Below, one piece after another: positions 37,436 through 49,723 of a DNA stretch of 64,000 nucleotides (the stretch's first letter is position 1; each line of letters starts with the position of its first letter). The DNA comes from Chlorella sorokiniana. Taxonomy: Eukaryota; Chlorophyta; Trebouxiophyceae; Chlorellales; Chlorellaceae. The notes under the pieces were generated by a model, which was not told the origin of the DNA, searched no databases, and was given only the letters and a program-made list of their open reading frames with translations. The DNA is taken from NCBI GenBank assembly GCA_025917655.1, contig CP084615.1, forward strand, positions 496,001 through 560,000, read 5' to 3'. A program made the position numbers and the translations under genes.

Positions 37436-40400
37436 ATGTCCTCCACCCTCGTTTCCGGCGTCCTTCCTACCTCTTCCTGGGCTCCAACCGCCTGCTGCCG
37501 GCGACCACAAAGAGTGCCGCGGCGATCGACAGCCGCCCGATGCTGCTCTAAGGGACAAGCCTACCAGAGCGGCTGGCGGCAGCAGGCGGCAGCGGCAGGC
37601 GCCGCGCTGCTGGTGGCAGCACAGGGGCTTGCTGCACCCACCCAGGCAGCAGCAGCAGCACTCGCAGCATTGGATCTACCGCCGCTAGCTGCAACAGCAG
37701 GGGCCCTCCAGCCTCAGCAGCAGGACGGGCTGCTCCCCGTGGCGCCGCCGCTGGAGGATGTCGTTGCGCGCCTGCCGCCCCTTCCCACCGAGTTCCCGCC
37801 CCTGCCGCCGCTGGCCCTGCCCAAATACCAGCAAGTCACACTGAAGAACGGGCTGCGTGTGTTTCTTCTGGAGGATCACGAGCTGCCGGTGGTGCGCGGC
37901 TCCCTGCTGATGCGGGGCGGCCAGCGAGCGTCGCCCCCGACAAGGTGGGATGGGGGCGGCCTGGCTGCCCCAGAATTGCTGCTGCAGCCGCCCGGCTGAA
38001 GCAGCCTTCGACAGACTAGTTTCCATATATTGGCATATTGGTCGCAGCTGGATGTTGCGGTTGGTGTGATTGATGTGATTGCCAGCCCTGTTTATGGGCC
38101 TGCCCACGACACACACGCGTGCACCGCAGGTTGGGCTGGCCACGCTGAGCGCCGCAGTGCAGCGATCGGGAGGCTCAACCTCTCACCCAGGCGCTGCGCT
38201 GGACGAAGCTCTGGAGGAGCGAGCGGCGTCCATTGAGGGCGGCGCGGGCGGCGAGGCGTTTGCCCTGGGCTGGCAGTGCCTGCGGGAGGATGCGGGCGAG
38301 GTGCTGGGGCTCTTTGCTGAGGTGGTGCTGCAGCCGGCGCTGCCCCAAGACAAGCTGGATCTGGCCAAGTCGCAGGTGAGCAGATCTTTCTTGCTCTCTC
38401 TCCCATCCCTTGCTGGTGCGCTGTGTCTGTTTGGGGCTTGATCAAATGGTGTTGCTGCCCCACCCAGGGCTTGCTGGTCCCGCCTCTGTCGGCCCTGCTC
38501 CTCTCCCACGAGGGCCGCTAGCCATGGGTACCGCTCCCCTCAGATGTGCTGTCTGTACTGCTGGTACCGCCCAGGTGCTCAACGCGCTGGAGCACCGGTA
38601 TGACAACCCTGCCGCCATCCCCGCCCGCGAGCTGCCCAAGCTCATCTATGGCCGGGACAGCGTGTTTGCTCGGGAGCCCACGCCGGAACAGGTGGCTGGG
38701 CAACTCTGCGCAGTGTGGCGGGCGGAGAAAGCGGCTGCGGGAGGGCGGCGGGCTCTGCCGACTTCAAGCCTGCCGGCACACTCTGCTGCTCTGTTTATAT
38801 TAGTTGTCTGATGAGATTTTTGTGAGAGTCCAGAAACAGTCCATGGTTCACCCACACCCCCACACAGGTGGCGTCCATCACGGTTGACGACGTGCGTTCC
38901 TTTCTTTCCACCTGGGAGCGCCCAGACGCCGCAGTGCTGGGCATCTGCGGCGACTTCGAGCCGCGCCAGGTGGGGCCAAGGGCGGCTGCTGCTGCAACGG
39001 CGGCCAGGTTTTTAAAGCCAGGCCCCCATGCCTGCTTGCCCGCCGTGGGGGCCCGCCCAAGGCTGCAATGTGTTGCCCGGCGGGGGCCTGCGTCGCGGTA
39101 ACGCCGCTGCACTTGTGCCTGCGCTGCTTGTGCTGCAGATGTTGCAGCAGGTAGAGGCCGCCTTTGGCAGCTGGGCGCCGCCGGGGGCGCCCGCTCCGCC
39201 GCCGCTGCCCAACCCTCCGTTGCCAGACCAGGCGCCCGTGGCGGGGCGGCTCTTCCTGGTGGACTTGCCTGGTGCCAGCCAAACGAGCGTGGCCGTTGGA
39301 GAGCCAGGTGGGAAAACGGGACAGGGGGTCGGGAAGGAGCTGCGGTAGGGGGCCTGCACAAGTTGAATGCCAGGCGCAGCACACACCGCGCTGGCCGCCA
39401 TCCACTAGGGCTTGCCGGCTTGTTGAGACTCGCTGGCGTAGATACGCTGCTTGTTCTTGCTTCCCCTTCGAATTGCATCACAGCCCCCCCCTCCCCCTAC
39501 ACACACACACACTCACACACACACTCCCCCCTCTTCCACTCCCTCCCGACTCCCCCGCGCCTCCGACCCATAATCCCCCACCACATCCAATTCCACACGC
39601 TCCCTCATGCTCCTGCGCCCCAGGCATCTCCATGATGGACCCCTCGGGCGACGACTACCCGCTGGCGGTGCTGGACGGCATGCTCAACGGCTTCGGGTGG
39701 GGGGCACGCCCCAGGCTGCGCTCGCTTGTCCGCCCTTTGTTTTGGTTTGCTATTAAGGACAGGGTGGCTGGGTGGGGGAGGGCGCAGAAGGTGCAGCGCG
39801 CGCGTGTCCTCATCAAGTTGCGTCCGCTGCTTCATCGGCGAGCGTAAAACGGCAGCGGCGAGTGCGGCCGCAGACCATCAGGAGCGAGTGTTCAGCGCCG
39901 TGCCGTGTCCGCAATGTGCCCGCTCCCCTTCCTCCCCTACTGCAGCGGCCGCCTGTTCAACCAGATCCGCAGCCGCGAAGGCCTGGCCTATGCAGTGAGC
40001 GGCGGCTGGCGCTCCACCCCCATCGACCACCCCGGCCTCTTCGTGGCCAGCGCCGAGACCGCCCGGCCCGCTGCCCTGCTGGCCGCACTGCGCGGCGCGC
40101 TGGAGGCGGCGGCCGCGGTGGAGCCACCGGCAGAGGAGGTGCAGCGTGCGCAGCAGGCAAGGCGGGCAGCGGCGGGGCGGCAAGCTGGCTCCGCCGCGCT
40201 TGCCCAACCTGGGCTGCCTCGCCTGACAGCTTGCAGCCTGGGACTTGCACCCCGCTTCTTGGAAATCTGTAGGTGTTCTGCTTAGGCCTGCACCGTGGGC
40301 TCCCTGCAGGAGGCCCTCAACCAGTTTGTCTTCTCCTTTGCCTCGCGCCCCGCCCAGCTCAACCGCATCATCACCTTCGACCTGCTGGGCATCCCCCAAG

Positions 40401-40807
40401 ACTACCTCTTCAGGTGGGGCGGCAGCCAGCGTGTGTTTGTGTATGTGGTGAGGGTGGGTTGAGGGGGTTAAGGCGGGTGTGCGCTGTGCTTGCTAGTGCT
40501 GCTGGCGTCACATCTCGGCCTGCTCATCGTGGGGAATAAGCTTGCCTCCAATCCGCACAATAGCTAGCCTGGCATCAACCGCAGCCGGTGAGTCTGCAAG
40601 CGGATGAGCAGAGAATTCTGTACCGCGGCTCCCTGCTGCAGGTACCGCAGCGGCATCGAGCAGGTGCAGCCCGCCGATGTGCTGGCAGCGGCGCAGCGCC
40701 ACCTGCACCCCGACCGCCAGACGGTGGTGGTGGCAGGGGATGCAAAGTCGCTGCGGCCGCAGCTGGAGCGCCTGGGCATGCCCATTGAAGAGCTGAAGCT
40801 GCGATGA
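37436..40807 (+). CDS. M16-family (processing peptidase-like) protein without the zinc motif, plastid-directed
   Basis: ATG at 37436 opens a Ser/Arg/Ala leader (MSSTLVSGVLPTSSWAPTAC), then a hydrophobic Ala-rich stretch (AAAAGAALLVAAQGLAAPTQ) ending in A-x-A sites. This looks like a bipartite transit peptide for the thylakoid lumen (inference). The M16 fold follows: KNGLRVFLLEDHELPVVRGS, LMRGGQ, then VGLATLSAAVQRSGG where active peptidases have HxxEH. NALEHRYDNPAAIPARELPK, ITVDDVRSFLSTW and VLGICGDFE close the first half. The second half has RLFLVDLPGASQTSV, MMDPSGDDYPLAVLDGMLNG, RLFNQIRSREGLAYAVSGGW (the R...Y pair of M16), QFVFSFASRPAQLNRIITFD and QTVVVAGD. Stop at 40805-40807. It is probably the non-catalytic partner of an M16 heterodimer. 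One base is lost near 37935. Confidence 0.85.
39481..39540 (+). repeat. C-tract and (AC)n microsatellite in M16 intron
   Basis: CCCCCCCTCCCCCT is followed by interrupted (AC)n, upstream of the acceptor before 39624. Confidence 0.8.
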
Positions 40808-41088
40808 AGCTGGCGTGGGCGGTACACCATGCCCAGCAGTCCCCGACATTGCAGCTGTGAGATCGCAAGCAGGGCTGTAACCTCCTTTACGGCCCTAATC
40901 ATTGAGAATAACCTTAGCTGCCCTGCCCGCACACCCAAGCAGCCAGTTAAAAGTGCAGTCATAATGAAATTGTGGCCGGTTGCGCAGGGTGGAGGGCAAG
41001 GATGCAGCGCAGCACAAGGGAGCTGGCCGCCAAGGGTGCAGCGCCTCATGTGGGGTGCCGGTCTGGTCAACAAGGCAGCTCGTAATCT
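40808..41088. other. Convergent intergenic region
   Basis: About 280 bases between the M16 and PheRS stop codons; nothing else recognised. Confidence 0.5.
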
Positions 41089-44000
41089 TTAAATGCCCAG
41101 GCGGCAGATGGCATTCTTCTTGACCATGGAGAGCGACACCTTGTGGCCAAACAGGTCCCGGATGTTGTCGATGTTGTACAGAATCATGGTGGGGCTGCAG
41201 GCAGGGGCGGTACAACAAGTGTGCTCCAGTACATCATGAGCTAGCATATAAACACCTCATGTGCAGACGGGTGACAAAAATGTGGGGCTGCGCCTGCTGA
41301 CCAGCACCTTTGCAGCCCTGGCCGGTTTGAGAGGCACAGCTCTGGCGGCAGCGGCCTCGCAATTAGATTGAATCAAACGTAAAAAAAAACCGGGCAAGGA
41401 GGCCCTCCTGCCCCCACCAACCTCCCCGACCCCCACCCACAACATCACATACACACACTCCCTTCCCAGGGAAGCAGGACCGCTCACCGCTCCAGGCCCA
41501 GCCCCCAAGCAATGACGTTCACGCCCTCCGGCAGCCCCATGGGCCGCAGCATCTCGGGCGGAACATGCCGCTGTTGCCCACCTCGATCCACTTCCCCAGC
41601 TGCTCCGAGTAGCTGCAGCGAGGGGGAGGGGGCGAGGCAGCAAAGAAGCGTGGGAGGTGAGCAGGGATAAACACCACTGCATCCGTGGCAGCAAAAGGTT
41701 GGCCCACATGTTCTTCACCAAGGGAATGTTTGGACCCCACCTGAAGATCTCCATGGACGGCTCTGTGTAGGGGTTGAAGGCGGGCTTGAAGCGCAGCTTC
41801 TTGAGCCCCAGCCGGTCGAAGAACTGCTGCAGCGTGCCGATGAGGTCGGCCAGCGTCAGGCCGTAGTCGCACACCACGCCTGCAGCAGAGGCGCCCGCAG
41901 GCAGGAAAGTGGGCTCACAGGGAGGCGCCGCCACGCGCAGGGCGGCCCCAGGGCTGAGGGTCATGCTGCTGCCAGTGGCAGCAAGCTACTGGCCCGGCGA
42001 CTGCGGAGCGACCGTGGAGATTTAGGGCCTTTGGTTGTTGGCTGAAGTGCGCAAGCGCACCCTCTATTTGGTGGAACTCGGCCAGGTGGGTGCGGTCGAT
42101 GGCTTCGTTACGGAAGACGCGGTCAATGGAGAAGTACTTGGCGGGACGGAAGCCCTCCTGCACGACTGAGGGATGCAGTTGCCACGGCGGCACAGGCAGG
42201 CTGGCAACTCCTTGCCCTGCGCGCCGGACATGCCGCGCAGCACCCACCTGCGCCAGCCGGTGCAGCATGCGCGAGGAGACGGCGGTGGTGTGGGTGCGCA
42301 GCAGGTTCTTCTCCGCCTCCGCCACCTTCCAGTCGTAGCCGTAGCCCGCGGAGCCATACCCGCCATGCTGCAGGGAACACAGCAGGCAGCACGGGTTGCT
42401 GGCGCGGCGCGCGTGCGGCTGGCATGACATCGGTGCGTGGTTCGTGGGCCCGCCATGGCAGGGGCTGCTGCGGAGGAACCAGCGGCAGGCAGCCAAGCTC
42501 CAGGCAGCAGCCTTCCCACCTGGTGCGTCTCCTTGACGCGCTGCAGGTAGTCTTGAGGGAAGGTGGAGGCGGGGGTGGCTGCGGGCTCTGCAGGCAAGTG
42601 CGGGCGCGGCAGCTCCGAGGGCCAGTCAGCAACCACTGTATGTGGGGTGCGCAGCACCAGGGCAGCTCCGGCGCGCTGTGAAGGCAGCCTCCCTGCCAGG
42701 TGTGGAACAAGGAAACAGCGCCCCAGCCATCTCCCTTCCCGTCCTCACATAAACATAACCTGCCCACACACCACATCCTACCCACTCATAACAATCCACA
42801 CGCACAGGCGCCCCCCTCCCCGTTAACCGTGAGCTCACTTGTGAGGAAGAAGGTGTCGTGCGCGTCGCGCGCCGGGTGCTGCTGCGGCTGGAACAGCGCG
42901 TCAAAGTTCCAGAAGGAAGATTCGACGTAGTTGTTGGTGGGCATCTCCTCAAAGCCCATCTGCGTGAAGATCTTGCGGAACTGCGTGCGAACCTGCAGGC
43001 GTCGGCGGGGCCGGCGGCACAACTCGGCGCGGTGAGAAGGGACAACGTTACCTTCAACGGAAGCCATAACAAAGCGGCAGGTTCCTGGCGAGGGTGGCGG
43101 GAGCTGCCCGTGCGACGGTGCGCACGGCCCGGGAGGGGCGCTTGCCTTGAGCAGCGGGTGCAGGTGGCCGCCTGCTGGGGTGATGCCCAGCGCGTCAAAG
43201 TTGTAGGCCTTGAAGGTCTCCTCCCGCCACGTTCCCCTGCAGCATGCAGGCCAGAGCGGCACGTACGAGGTGCTGGAATGTTTCAGGAAAGGCTGGTGGT
43301 GAAGGGCTGCAAGGGGAGGAGCAAAGCAACACCGCGCCAGCTGGAGCCAATCCCCCAAAGCTCCCCACCCCCACCCACTTCTGCAGCATCTCCGCTGTGA
43401 GCTCCGTGGCCGCCTTCTTGCGCTGCAGCGCAAAGGCGGGGCCCTTGCCCACGCGGTACGTCTTCCAGGCCTCCGCCACCAGCAGCTTGCGCTTCCTGAG
43501 CGCCGCCAGCTCCGCGTCGCTGGCGCCAGCTGGCTGCCCCGCCGCCAGCGCCGCCAGCACCTCGTGCACGCGGTCCTGGATGGCGGCCGCCTTGCGCACC
43601 ACCCGCGGCTCGCCGCCGCTCTTGTCGATGCCCACCCACTTGAGCTGCATCGCCTGCTTGAAGCCCACGTCGCCAGCGGCACCCAGCTGCTTCTGCAGGC
43701 GGTGGGCCAAGGCAGGCAGGTCCTCAGATATGGTCACTATGTCAAAGGCGATGTGGTTTAACCCAGCCACTTCAAACAGAAGTATGAACAGTAGTAGCTG
43801 CAAAGTGCAAGGGCTGCTGCGAGGTGCAACGGCAGGCTGCAGACAGCACCCAAGCCACTCCTGCCGCGGGCCCTTTACCTTCAGGTCCGCCAAGGTGATG
43901 CCTTCTGGCGGCACTGCAGCAAACACTTGTGCCTCTGGCGATCCCACCCCCAGGTACGCCTGGGCCTCCGCGGTCAGGGCCCAGCGCGAGTGTTCCAAGT

Positions 44001-44289
44001 CCTGCGCAAGTGGACCGCACAAGCACAGCATGGCGTCGCGACACTGGCAGCGGCGGCGGCTCAGCAGGAGCCGGGCGGGATGGTCCGCTAGTTGCATGCG
44101 CTAAATACATAGCTTAGCCCTTCTCACTTCGGTTGTGATCATCTCCGCCATCAACAGGCTCTTCAAGAGGCCCACCACCACCTGGTGATCGACATTGTGT
44201 GCTGCTGCAAACTCAGAGGAGTCTTCAAGCTGCCCTGTGGCATCGATGGTCGCCAGCAAGGCAGTCTCAAGCTCCACATTCCCCGCCAT
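41089..44289 (-). CDS. FARSA: Phenylalanine--tRNA ligase alpha subunit, cytosolic type
   Basis: Catalytic alpha subunit of the cytosolic alpha2-beta2 PheRS, which charges tRNA-Phe. ATG at 44289 starts [20 protein letters not shown] and a winged-helix N-terminal region ([29 protein letters not shown]), as in eukaryotic and archaeal alpha subunits. A helical linker follows ([33 protein letters not shown]), then the class II core: [20 protein letters not shown] and [20 protein letters not shown] (motif 2 region). DTFFLT, RHTHT-like [33 protein letters not shown] and FHQIEG come next. The end is [48 protein letters not shown] (motif 3) and [10 protein letters not shown]-like residues, with stop at 41089. 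Eleven or so exons. Small base losses near 41560 and 41320 are consistent with the rest of the window. Confidence 0.95.
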
Positions 44290-44627
44290 GCTCGCCTCCC
44301 AACTCCAAGCTGCCCTTTCGTGGCGACTGAGTGTCTACTCAATAAACAGAGCTCAATATGTTTAAAGCACGAAGTAGCATTTAGAAGCGGCCAGCAAATT
44401 GCCTTGCGTGCATCGCTGGCGCGAGGATGTGTTGGCATGACGGCTGCACTGCCACCTCCATCGATATCGTGCTTCTGATCGTTAGCATTGCAGACATTGA
44501 AATCCGCCTGCAGTGCAAGGGTTGAAAGAACTGTTGCTGCTAACCTCGTGAAGACTTCCTTGCTCCACTTTATTGCTGTCTGCACGCTCCATCAGGGTGT
44601 GCGGTGCAACAAGCTTCAGCGCAAGCC
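44290..44627. promoter_or_regulatory. Divergent promoter region, FARSA / uL23m
   Basis: 338 bases between opposite starts of two translation-related genes. No clear core motif was seen. Confidence 0.45.
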
Positions 44628-45124
44628 ATGGTCTGGCGCAGGCTGCCGTCCTTCCTGCCAAACCTCTCGCTAAAGCTTCAGCCGCTCACAGAAGCGCAGC
44701 AGCAGGCGTACAACAAAACAGGACACATCAAAGAGCTGGTGTTCAAGATCGCGCCCAGCGTTAGCAAGGTGAGCGGCACCTTGGTGGCGGCAGCAGCTCC
44801 CGCTGACAGCCGGCAGCTCACCCCCGCTCCTCGCGCGCGAACGATTTCCCTGCCAGGTCGAGATCAAGAACTTCCTGGAGAGCGTGTACGGCCTCAGCGT
44901 GGCCAAGGTCAACACCCTCAACGTGGAGGGCAAGAAGAAGCGGGGCAAGACCGGCGTCTTCTTCAGGCGGGTTGCCTTCTGCCGCACAGCGTGCAACCCT
45001 GCCAAGCCCCCAACGCACGCAGCCACACCCGTGGCACATGGCCTTTGCTGTCCGCAGGCGTCAAGACTACAAGAAGGCGTTCGTGGTGCTGAACGGGCCG
45101 CAGCAGGCAGGGAAGCAGGCGTAG
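44628..45124 (+). CDS. Mitochondrial ribosomal protein uL23
   Basis: Large-subunit protein near the nascent-chain exit. Three exons: 44628-44768 (MVWRRLPSFLPNLSLKLQPL, then HIKELVFKIAPSVSK), 44857-44966 (VEIKNFLESVYGLSVAKVNT, LNVEGKKKRGKTGVFFR) and 45058-45124 (QDYKKAFVVLNGPQQ). The pattern SK-VEIK-LES-YG-V-KV-TLN-EGKKKR and DYKKA-V-L matches plant mitochondrial uL23 rather than plastid Rpl23, which is normally encoded in the organelle. The second intron (44967-45057) is GC-AG: TTCAG|GCGGGT joined to G CGT CAA restores FRRQDYKK. The frame is intact with no base loss. The stop lies only 169 bases before the next start on the same strand. Confidence 0.92.
44967..45057 (+). other. GC-AG intron in uL23m
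   Basis: The donor after CTTCTTCAG is GCGGGT and the acceptor is TCCGCAG; the join keeps the conserved RRQDYKKAFV. This gene has no indel, so the call does not depend on frame repair. Confidence 0.85.
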
Positions 45125-45293
45125 CCTCGCCGCTCCTCCTGGGGGCAGCAGCACACAGCCTGCACCCACCCTTGGCAGTAGCAGCATTCTTAGGGTCCCC
45201 TGGCATATCTCAGCAACTACAGGCAGCTAGATTAGGTCAGGCATACTGTTAGCCACCGCCCTCGGTGCACCAGCAGCAGCGGCAGCAGCGGCA

Positions 45294-48200
45294 ATGGACA
45301 GCGGCGAGCGGGGTGGGGGCGCGGCGCCGTCACAGCCCGTGTTTGTTTCGTATGAAGAGAAGCGGGAGCAGTCGGAGCGCAAGCCTCCGCGCAAGTCCAG
45401 CGGGCACACGTACACCGTAAAGTTTTCCTGGTGGACCTGCACGGCCGTGAGCATTTGGCCGCCACAGGTGTGGGCGGCGGCGGCAGTTGCTGCTCGCTTT
45501 GCTCCCCTCAGTCAACATCGGCCGTTTACGCAGCCGACACCGGCTGTGCAAGTGCCCGCTGTTTGATGTGGGGGCTGCTGCAAGGGGGCCCTGTTGTGGT
45601 GTTGGTTATGGGGTGCCATTGACCGTCCAAGCCAGGGGTTACACGCCTGCTGCAACCCTGATGGTGCACCCTGGCTGGCCCCCTACTCAGCTGCTGGTGC
45701 CCCCCGCCTCCTGCGTCCCTGCAGGCGAGGACCAGGGCGATGCTCACTACCTGTACGAAAACCAGTCCAGCTTCCCCTTCCTGCGTGCCAACAACAAGGC
45801 GGTGAGGCGCCAGCAGGCCCTGCCTCTTTTGCTGTGTCTGCGGCCCGCTGGGCGCCGCTTCTGGAAGGGCGGGCGTAGGGTGGCCAGCTCCTGCTCGGCC
45901 GAAGCGCTGGGAGGGCTGCTGTAGCGCGTCTTGCACGGCAGGCCAGTGCCCCACGCTTGGTTGTGTTTCGCTGCTCTGCCTGCAGGATGTGCGAGCATGG
46001 CTGGAGGGCATTGTAGCGCGCAGCAAGGAGCGGGCGGGGCTGCACAGCCACCTGGTGACGGATGAGGTGCCGCCCGACCCCCGCCAAATACGCTTGCCCA
46101 AGTTTGTGGGCCACACGTGAGCCGCCGCTGCATCGCTGGCAGCCGGCGCAAGATTCCGGGAGGCGCAGCGCTGCCATGAGCTGGCTGGGCATGCCAGCAA
46201 GCCAGGGCCATCTCCCTGCCCAAACCGCTTCATAAGAGTTGTCATGAGCTCAAACTTTCCTGTGCTCACCGGCCCCAATGACCCGCCGGCCCCCGCACCT
46301 TTCGCCGTCCGCAGCCACGACAAACGAGAGCTCCCGACGGCCGCCACCGCATTGAGTGGTACCTGCTGGACGAACACAACGACTCCCACCTGGCCATAGT
46401 GGGTGAGGCGCAGGCATCGGGGAAGGGCAGCCATCGCTGCCGCTGCGCGTGCCAAGCGGGCGTCAGTGGAGGTTTGCTTACGAGGCAGCCTGCAGGGCTG
46501 TGCCCAGCAGTTTGAGCGCCCCAGCAACCCTGCCATCCCACCCGCGCACTCGCTCCCTGCCATGCAGGCGAGGAAAAGGAGACGCGCGACGGGCACTACC
46601 AGTACCGCACCCAGGGCGTGTTCGACAAGCACCTGCCGCTGCAGGCGAGTGTGTTCATGGGCCAGCCGGCCCCTGCTGAGGGCCCAGCTTAGATCAGGGG
46701 TGACGGCCGCTGGCGGCAGCGCCCCTCTGTGCCTGCATCATGCGCAACCTGCCACATCGTTGCAGCCTGCCCTGCGCCACACCCCCACCTGTGCCCCTCC
46801 CACACCCAGCACCCCCTACCCAACGCTGTTAGCAACCACGGTGTCACCTTGCATCCTCTCACCCAACCACACGCTTCCAACAAGTACCCGCGTCCCCTGC
46901 GCCCCCACCCTCTCCACCCTCTGCAGGTGGGCAACCAGCGGGAAGTCGAGCGCTGGATCGACATCATGGTCTTCCACGGGGGGTGGCCCCCGTGGCAGCC
47001 TCGGGCAAGGCACCGGGAGGTGGGCTTGGGGGGGGATGTCGCGTTGCCACATGCTGCCATCATGTCAGGGTGCCACATGCTGCCCTCCAGCCTGAACTCT
47101 TGGCAGCTGGAGGCTCTCAGGCGCATCTGGCTGCCCGAGTGCTGCCGCTGGCCACACTGAAAGCTGGGAGAGCCTCTGCCACGCAGTGTGCATTCCCTGT
47201 TGACCTAAGCAGCTGCCGCACTGCCTGGCTTCCCCCCACCCCACCCCACCCCACCCCACCCCTGCAGACAGCACGAGCGGCCCCGCGGGGAGCGGCCGAG
47301 CCCAGCCCAGCGAGCTGAGCGGCCAGCGAGCGTGAGGCGCTGCCCGCCTGCCCTCAGCCTGTGCTGCTCTCCAACATGCTGCACCACATGGCCACCTGCC
47401 CCCTCCTTGGCTTCTCCCCGTTGCCTGAGGCGCGCCGCCGTCTTTGCCGGCGCAGGGGCAGTGCACGAGCGGGGTCACATGCTCGGCCCGGCGGCGGCAA
47501 GGCAGGGCAGAAGCACGACCTGCTGAAGCAGGCCACTTCTAATGTGAAAAAGCTCAAGGTGAGGTTTCCAGCTCCGGCGCGGGTTGCTGTGAGATTGAGG
47601 ACGGAGACATAATCGGAGGCCAGGAGGCCGAGGATCAGCGGCTGCTCGGGGATGCCGACTGCCACGCTTGGCACTCTGCAATGCAGCAGGGAGATCAGCC
47701 GCATTCTGGTGCGCTCCGGCCACCCACAGCCTGCTCCTGCTGTCTGCTCAACGCCGTGCCACCTGCAGGCTGCGGGGCGCGCCCGACCCGACCAGGAGGC
47801 ACGCGAGGCGGTGGCGGCTGAGCTGTCCCGCTGGGCGCAGGAGGAGCGCAGCGGCGGGAAGCCGTCAAGAAGCAGGCCCTGGCGTACGCAATAGGTGGGG
47901 TGGGGGGCAAGTGTGGTGACAGGGGTGGAAGCCGGGCAGAGGGGCCGTTGATGTGGTTTGTGGCAGGAGAGACGACGGCCTGTGTGTGTCCAAGAGCGTG
48001 CTCGCGCACGGCACATCTGGAGTTGGAAGAAGCATTCGTCCACAGTGGGAGGCAGGACGGGTGCCAGCTGCAGCCCTGCTCCCCCCTCCCGCAGACCCGC
48101 TGGCGGGCAAGGAGGCTGCGGCTGTGCGGCGCTGCCTGGCGGTGCTTCAGCAGGCGGCGGCAGCGCCCGCCTTCCTGCCGCCGCCTCCAGGCGGCCGCGG

Positions 48201-49723
48201 CAGTGGGACCCATCAACAGCAGCTCAACCTCGTGGAAGCGCTGGCAGCGCTCAGGCAGGCCGCGGCGCGTTGTGCTGTGTGGTGATTGTTAGCTTCTTGT
48301 CTGCTGTGTTTGTGTTGGCTGATTGGGGTTGGCTCATGCAGAATCAAACCCTGCATACCGCGGGCTCGTCTAGCTGCGCATCGCTCTGCAGCGGTACCGC
48401 TCCTGCCTGTGCCCTGCCCCAGGGCCACTGCCTGCGCCGGGTTGTTTGTCGTACCGTGCCGCCCTTCCCACCCTCGCCCCTCCCTCTCCTGCCCGCCCTG
48501 TGTGCAGGGAGCTGGCCCACATGTACGCTCCGCTCAGCCTGGTGGCCACTCCCGAGCTGAAGGAGTGCCTGGGCCAGCTGCAGGCACACAAGGTGGGGCC
48601 CTCCGACGCAAAAACCGACCCACCCCGCCTCTTCACATCGTCTGTTGGGAAGCTCTGGTTGGCTTTGCCGCTCAGCCGCAACCGCCGTGTTGGGCTGCGC
48701 AGAGCCCGCATGGCCTGCCAGAGCCTCAACTCCCGACCCAAGCCTGCTCCCCTTGCCGCCGCCTCCTTCCCCCGCAGCATCCCGAGGTGGCGCGGCTGGC
48801 GGGCGGCGTGCTGCGGCAGTGGCTGCGGAGCGCGGTGGCTCAGGCGCTGGTGCTCACGGACCCTCGCTATGTGGAGGACCCGCGCTCGGTGTTGGAAGAC
48901 AGGTGGGGGTGGCTGGATGGGTGAGGGGGTGGCTGGGTGGGCGGTTGGCACGAAAGTGTGGCATGCGTGCGCCGCCGGTAAGAAGGGGGCAGCAACCCGA
49001 GCTTCCCGGTCTTGGGTGCGGGAGGCTCGCTGTGAAAAGGGAGGCTTCCCCACATTTGTAGGAAGTACAGTTGTGATGCAGGCAAGGGTGTGTATATGAT
49101 CAGCTGAAACAGCCTGCCTGCCTCCCCCTCTGCAGCTTGTCCAGTTCAGCGGTGCTGGACCCAATCGTGTCGGCGGTGACCCACCGCCAGCTGGCGCCGC
49201 CGCAGCAGGCGGGCGTGCCGCCGCGCGCGGGCAGCCGCCTCGGCGCGCCGGCAGGCATGGTGGGGTTCGCTGGGGAGGACAGCATGGCTGCGGGCACCCC
49301 AGGGGGCCTGTCCACCCGGCCCTCCGAGCAGTCGCTGCAGGGCATGGCAGTGGGCGAGGCGGCTGCGCAGCAGCCGCAGACAGCGCCGGCATCCCCTACC
49401 AGACTGTGGAGCGGCGGCGGCTGGTCTTGGATGCTGTGGACTCCCCTGCAGCCGGGGTGGTGACCGCAGCGGGGCAGCGCCGCCAGCAGCAGCTGACGGC
49501 TGGCGGGAGCGGCGAGGGGGAGGGCTCGCTCCGTGGCGGCGCTGCTGCTGCACTGTCGTTGGAGGTACCACCCACCGAGGACGACGCGAGCCGCGGGGCG
49601 GGCTCCTCGGGCCTGCTGGCGGCCCCCAGCAATGCTGGCAGCCTGCAGTATGCCGCTTCGGTGGACCTCATCAATGCACCCATCCAAGACATGGAGGCAG
49701 AGGAAGCGGAAGTGCTGAGCTAG
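45294..49723 (+). CDS. TFIIS N-terminal-domain protein with a duplicated N-terminal module
   Basis: ATG at 45294 gives a short leader, then two related modules of about 55 residues. Module 1: FLVDLHGREHLAATGED, AHYLYENQSSF, NKADVRAWLEGIV. Module 2: WYLLDEHNDSHLAIVGEEKE, GHYQYRTQGVF, NQREVERWIDIMV. Both are cut by a phase-1 intron at the same Gly codon (45467/45725 and 46402/46568). Intron 46645-46926 is GC-AG. A basic middle part (KHDLLKQATSNVKKLK) follows. Near 48540-48860 is a helical bundle (ATPELKECLGQLQAHK, HPEVARLAGGVLRQWLRSAV) typical of the TFIIS/Med26/LEDGF N-terminal domain. The tail is Gly/Ala/Glu-rich, ending AEEAEVLS. It is likely a chromatin or elongation-associated nuclear factor (inference). 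Base losses near 45425 and 49396; exons between 46980 and 48110 are uncertain. Confidence 0.72.
46645..46926 (+). other. GC-AG intron in the TFIIS-N gene
   Basis: CTGCAG|GCGAGT ... CTGCAG|GTGGGC joins HLPLQ to VGNQREVERW in frame, completing module 2. Confidence 0.7.
47232..47262 (+). repeat. (CCCCA)n tract before an acceptor
   Basis: About five CCCCA units directly precede CTGCAG at 47263-47268; it serves as the pyrimidine tract of an intron in the TFIIS-N gene. Confidence 0.8.
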
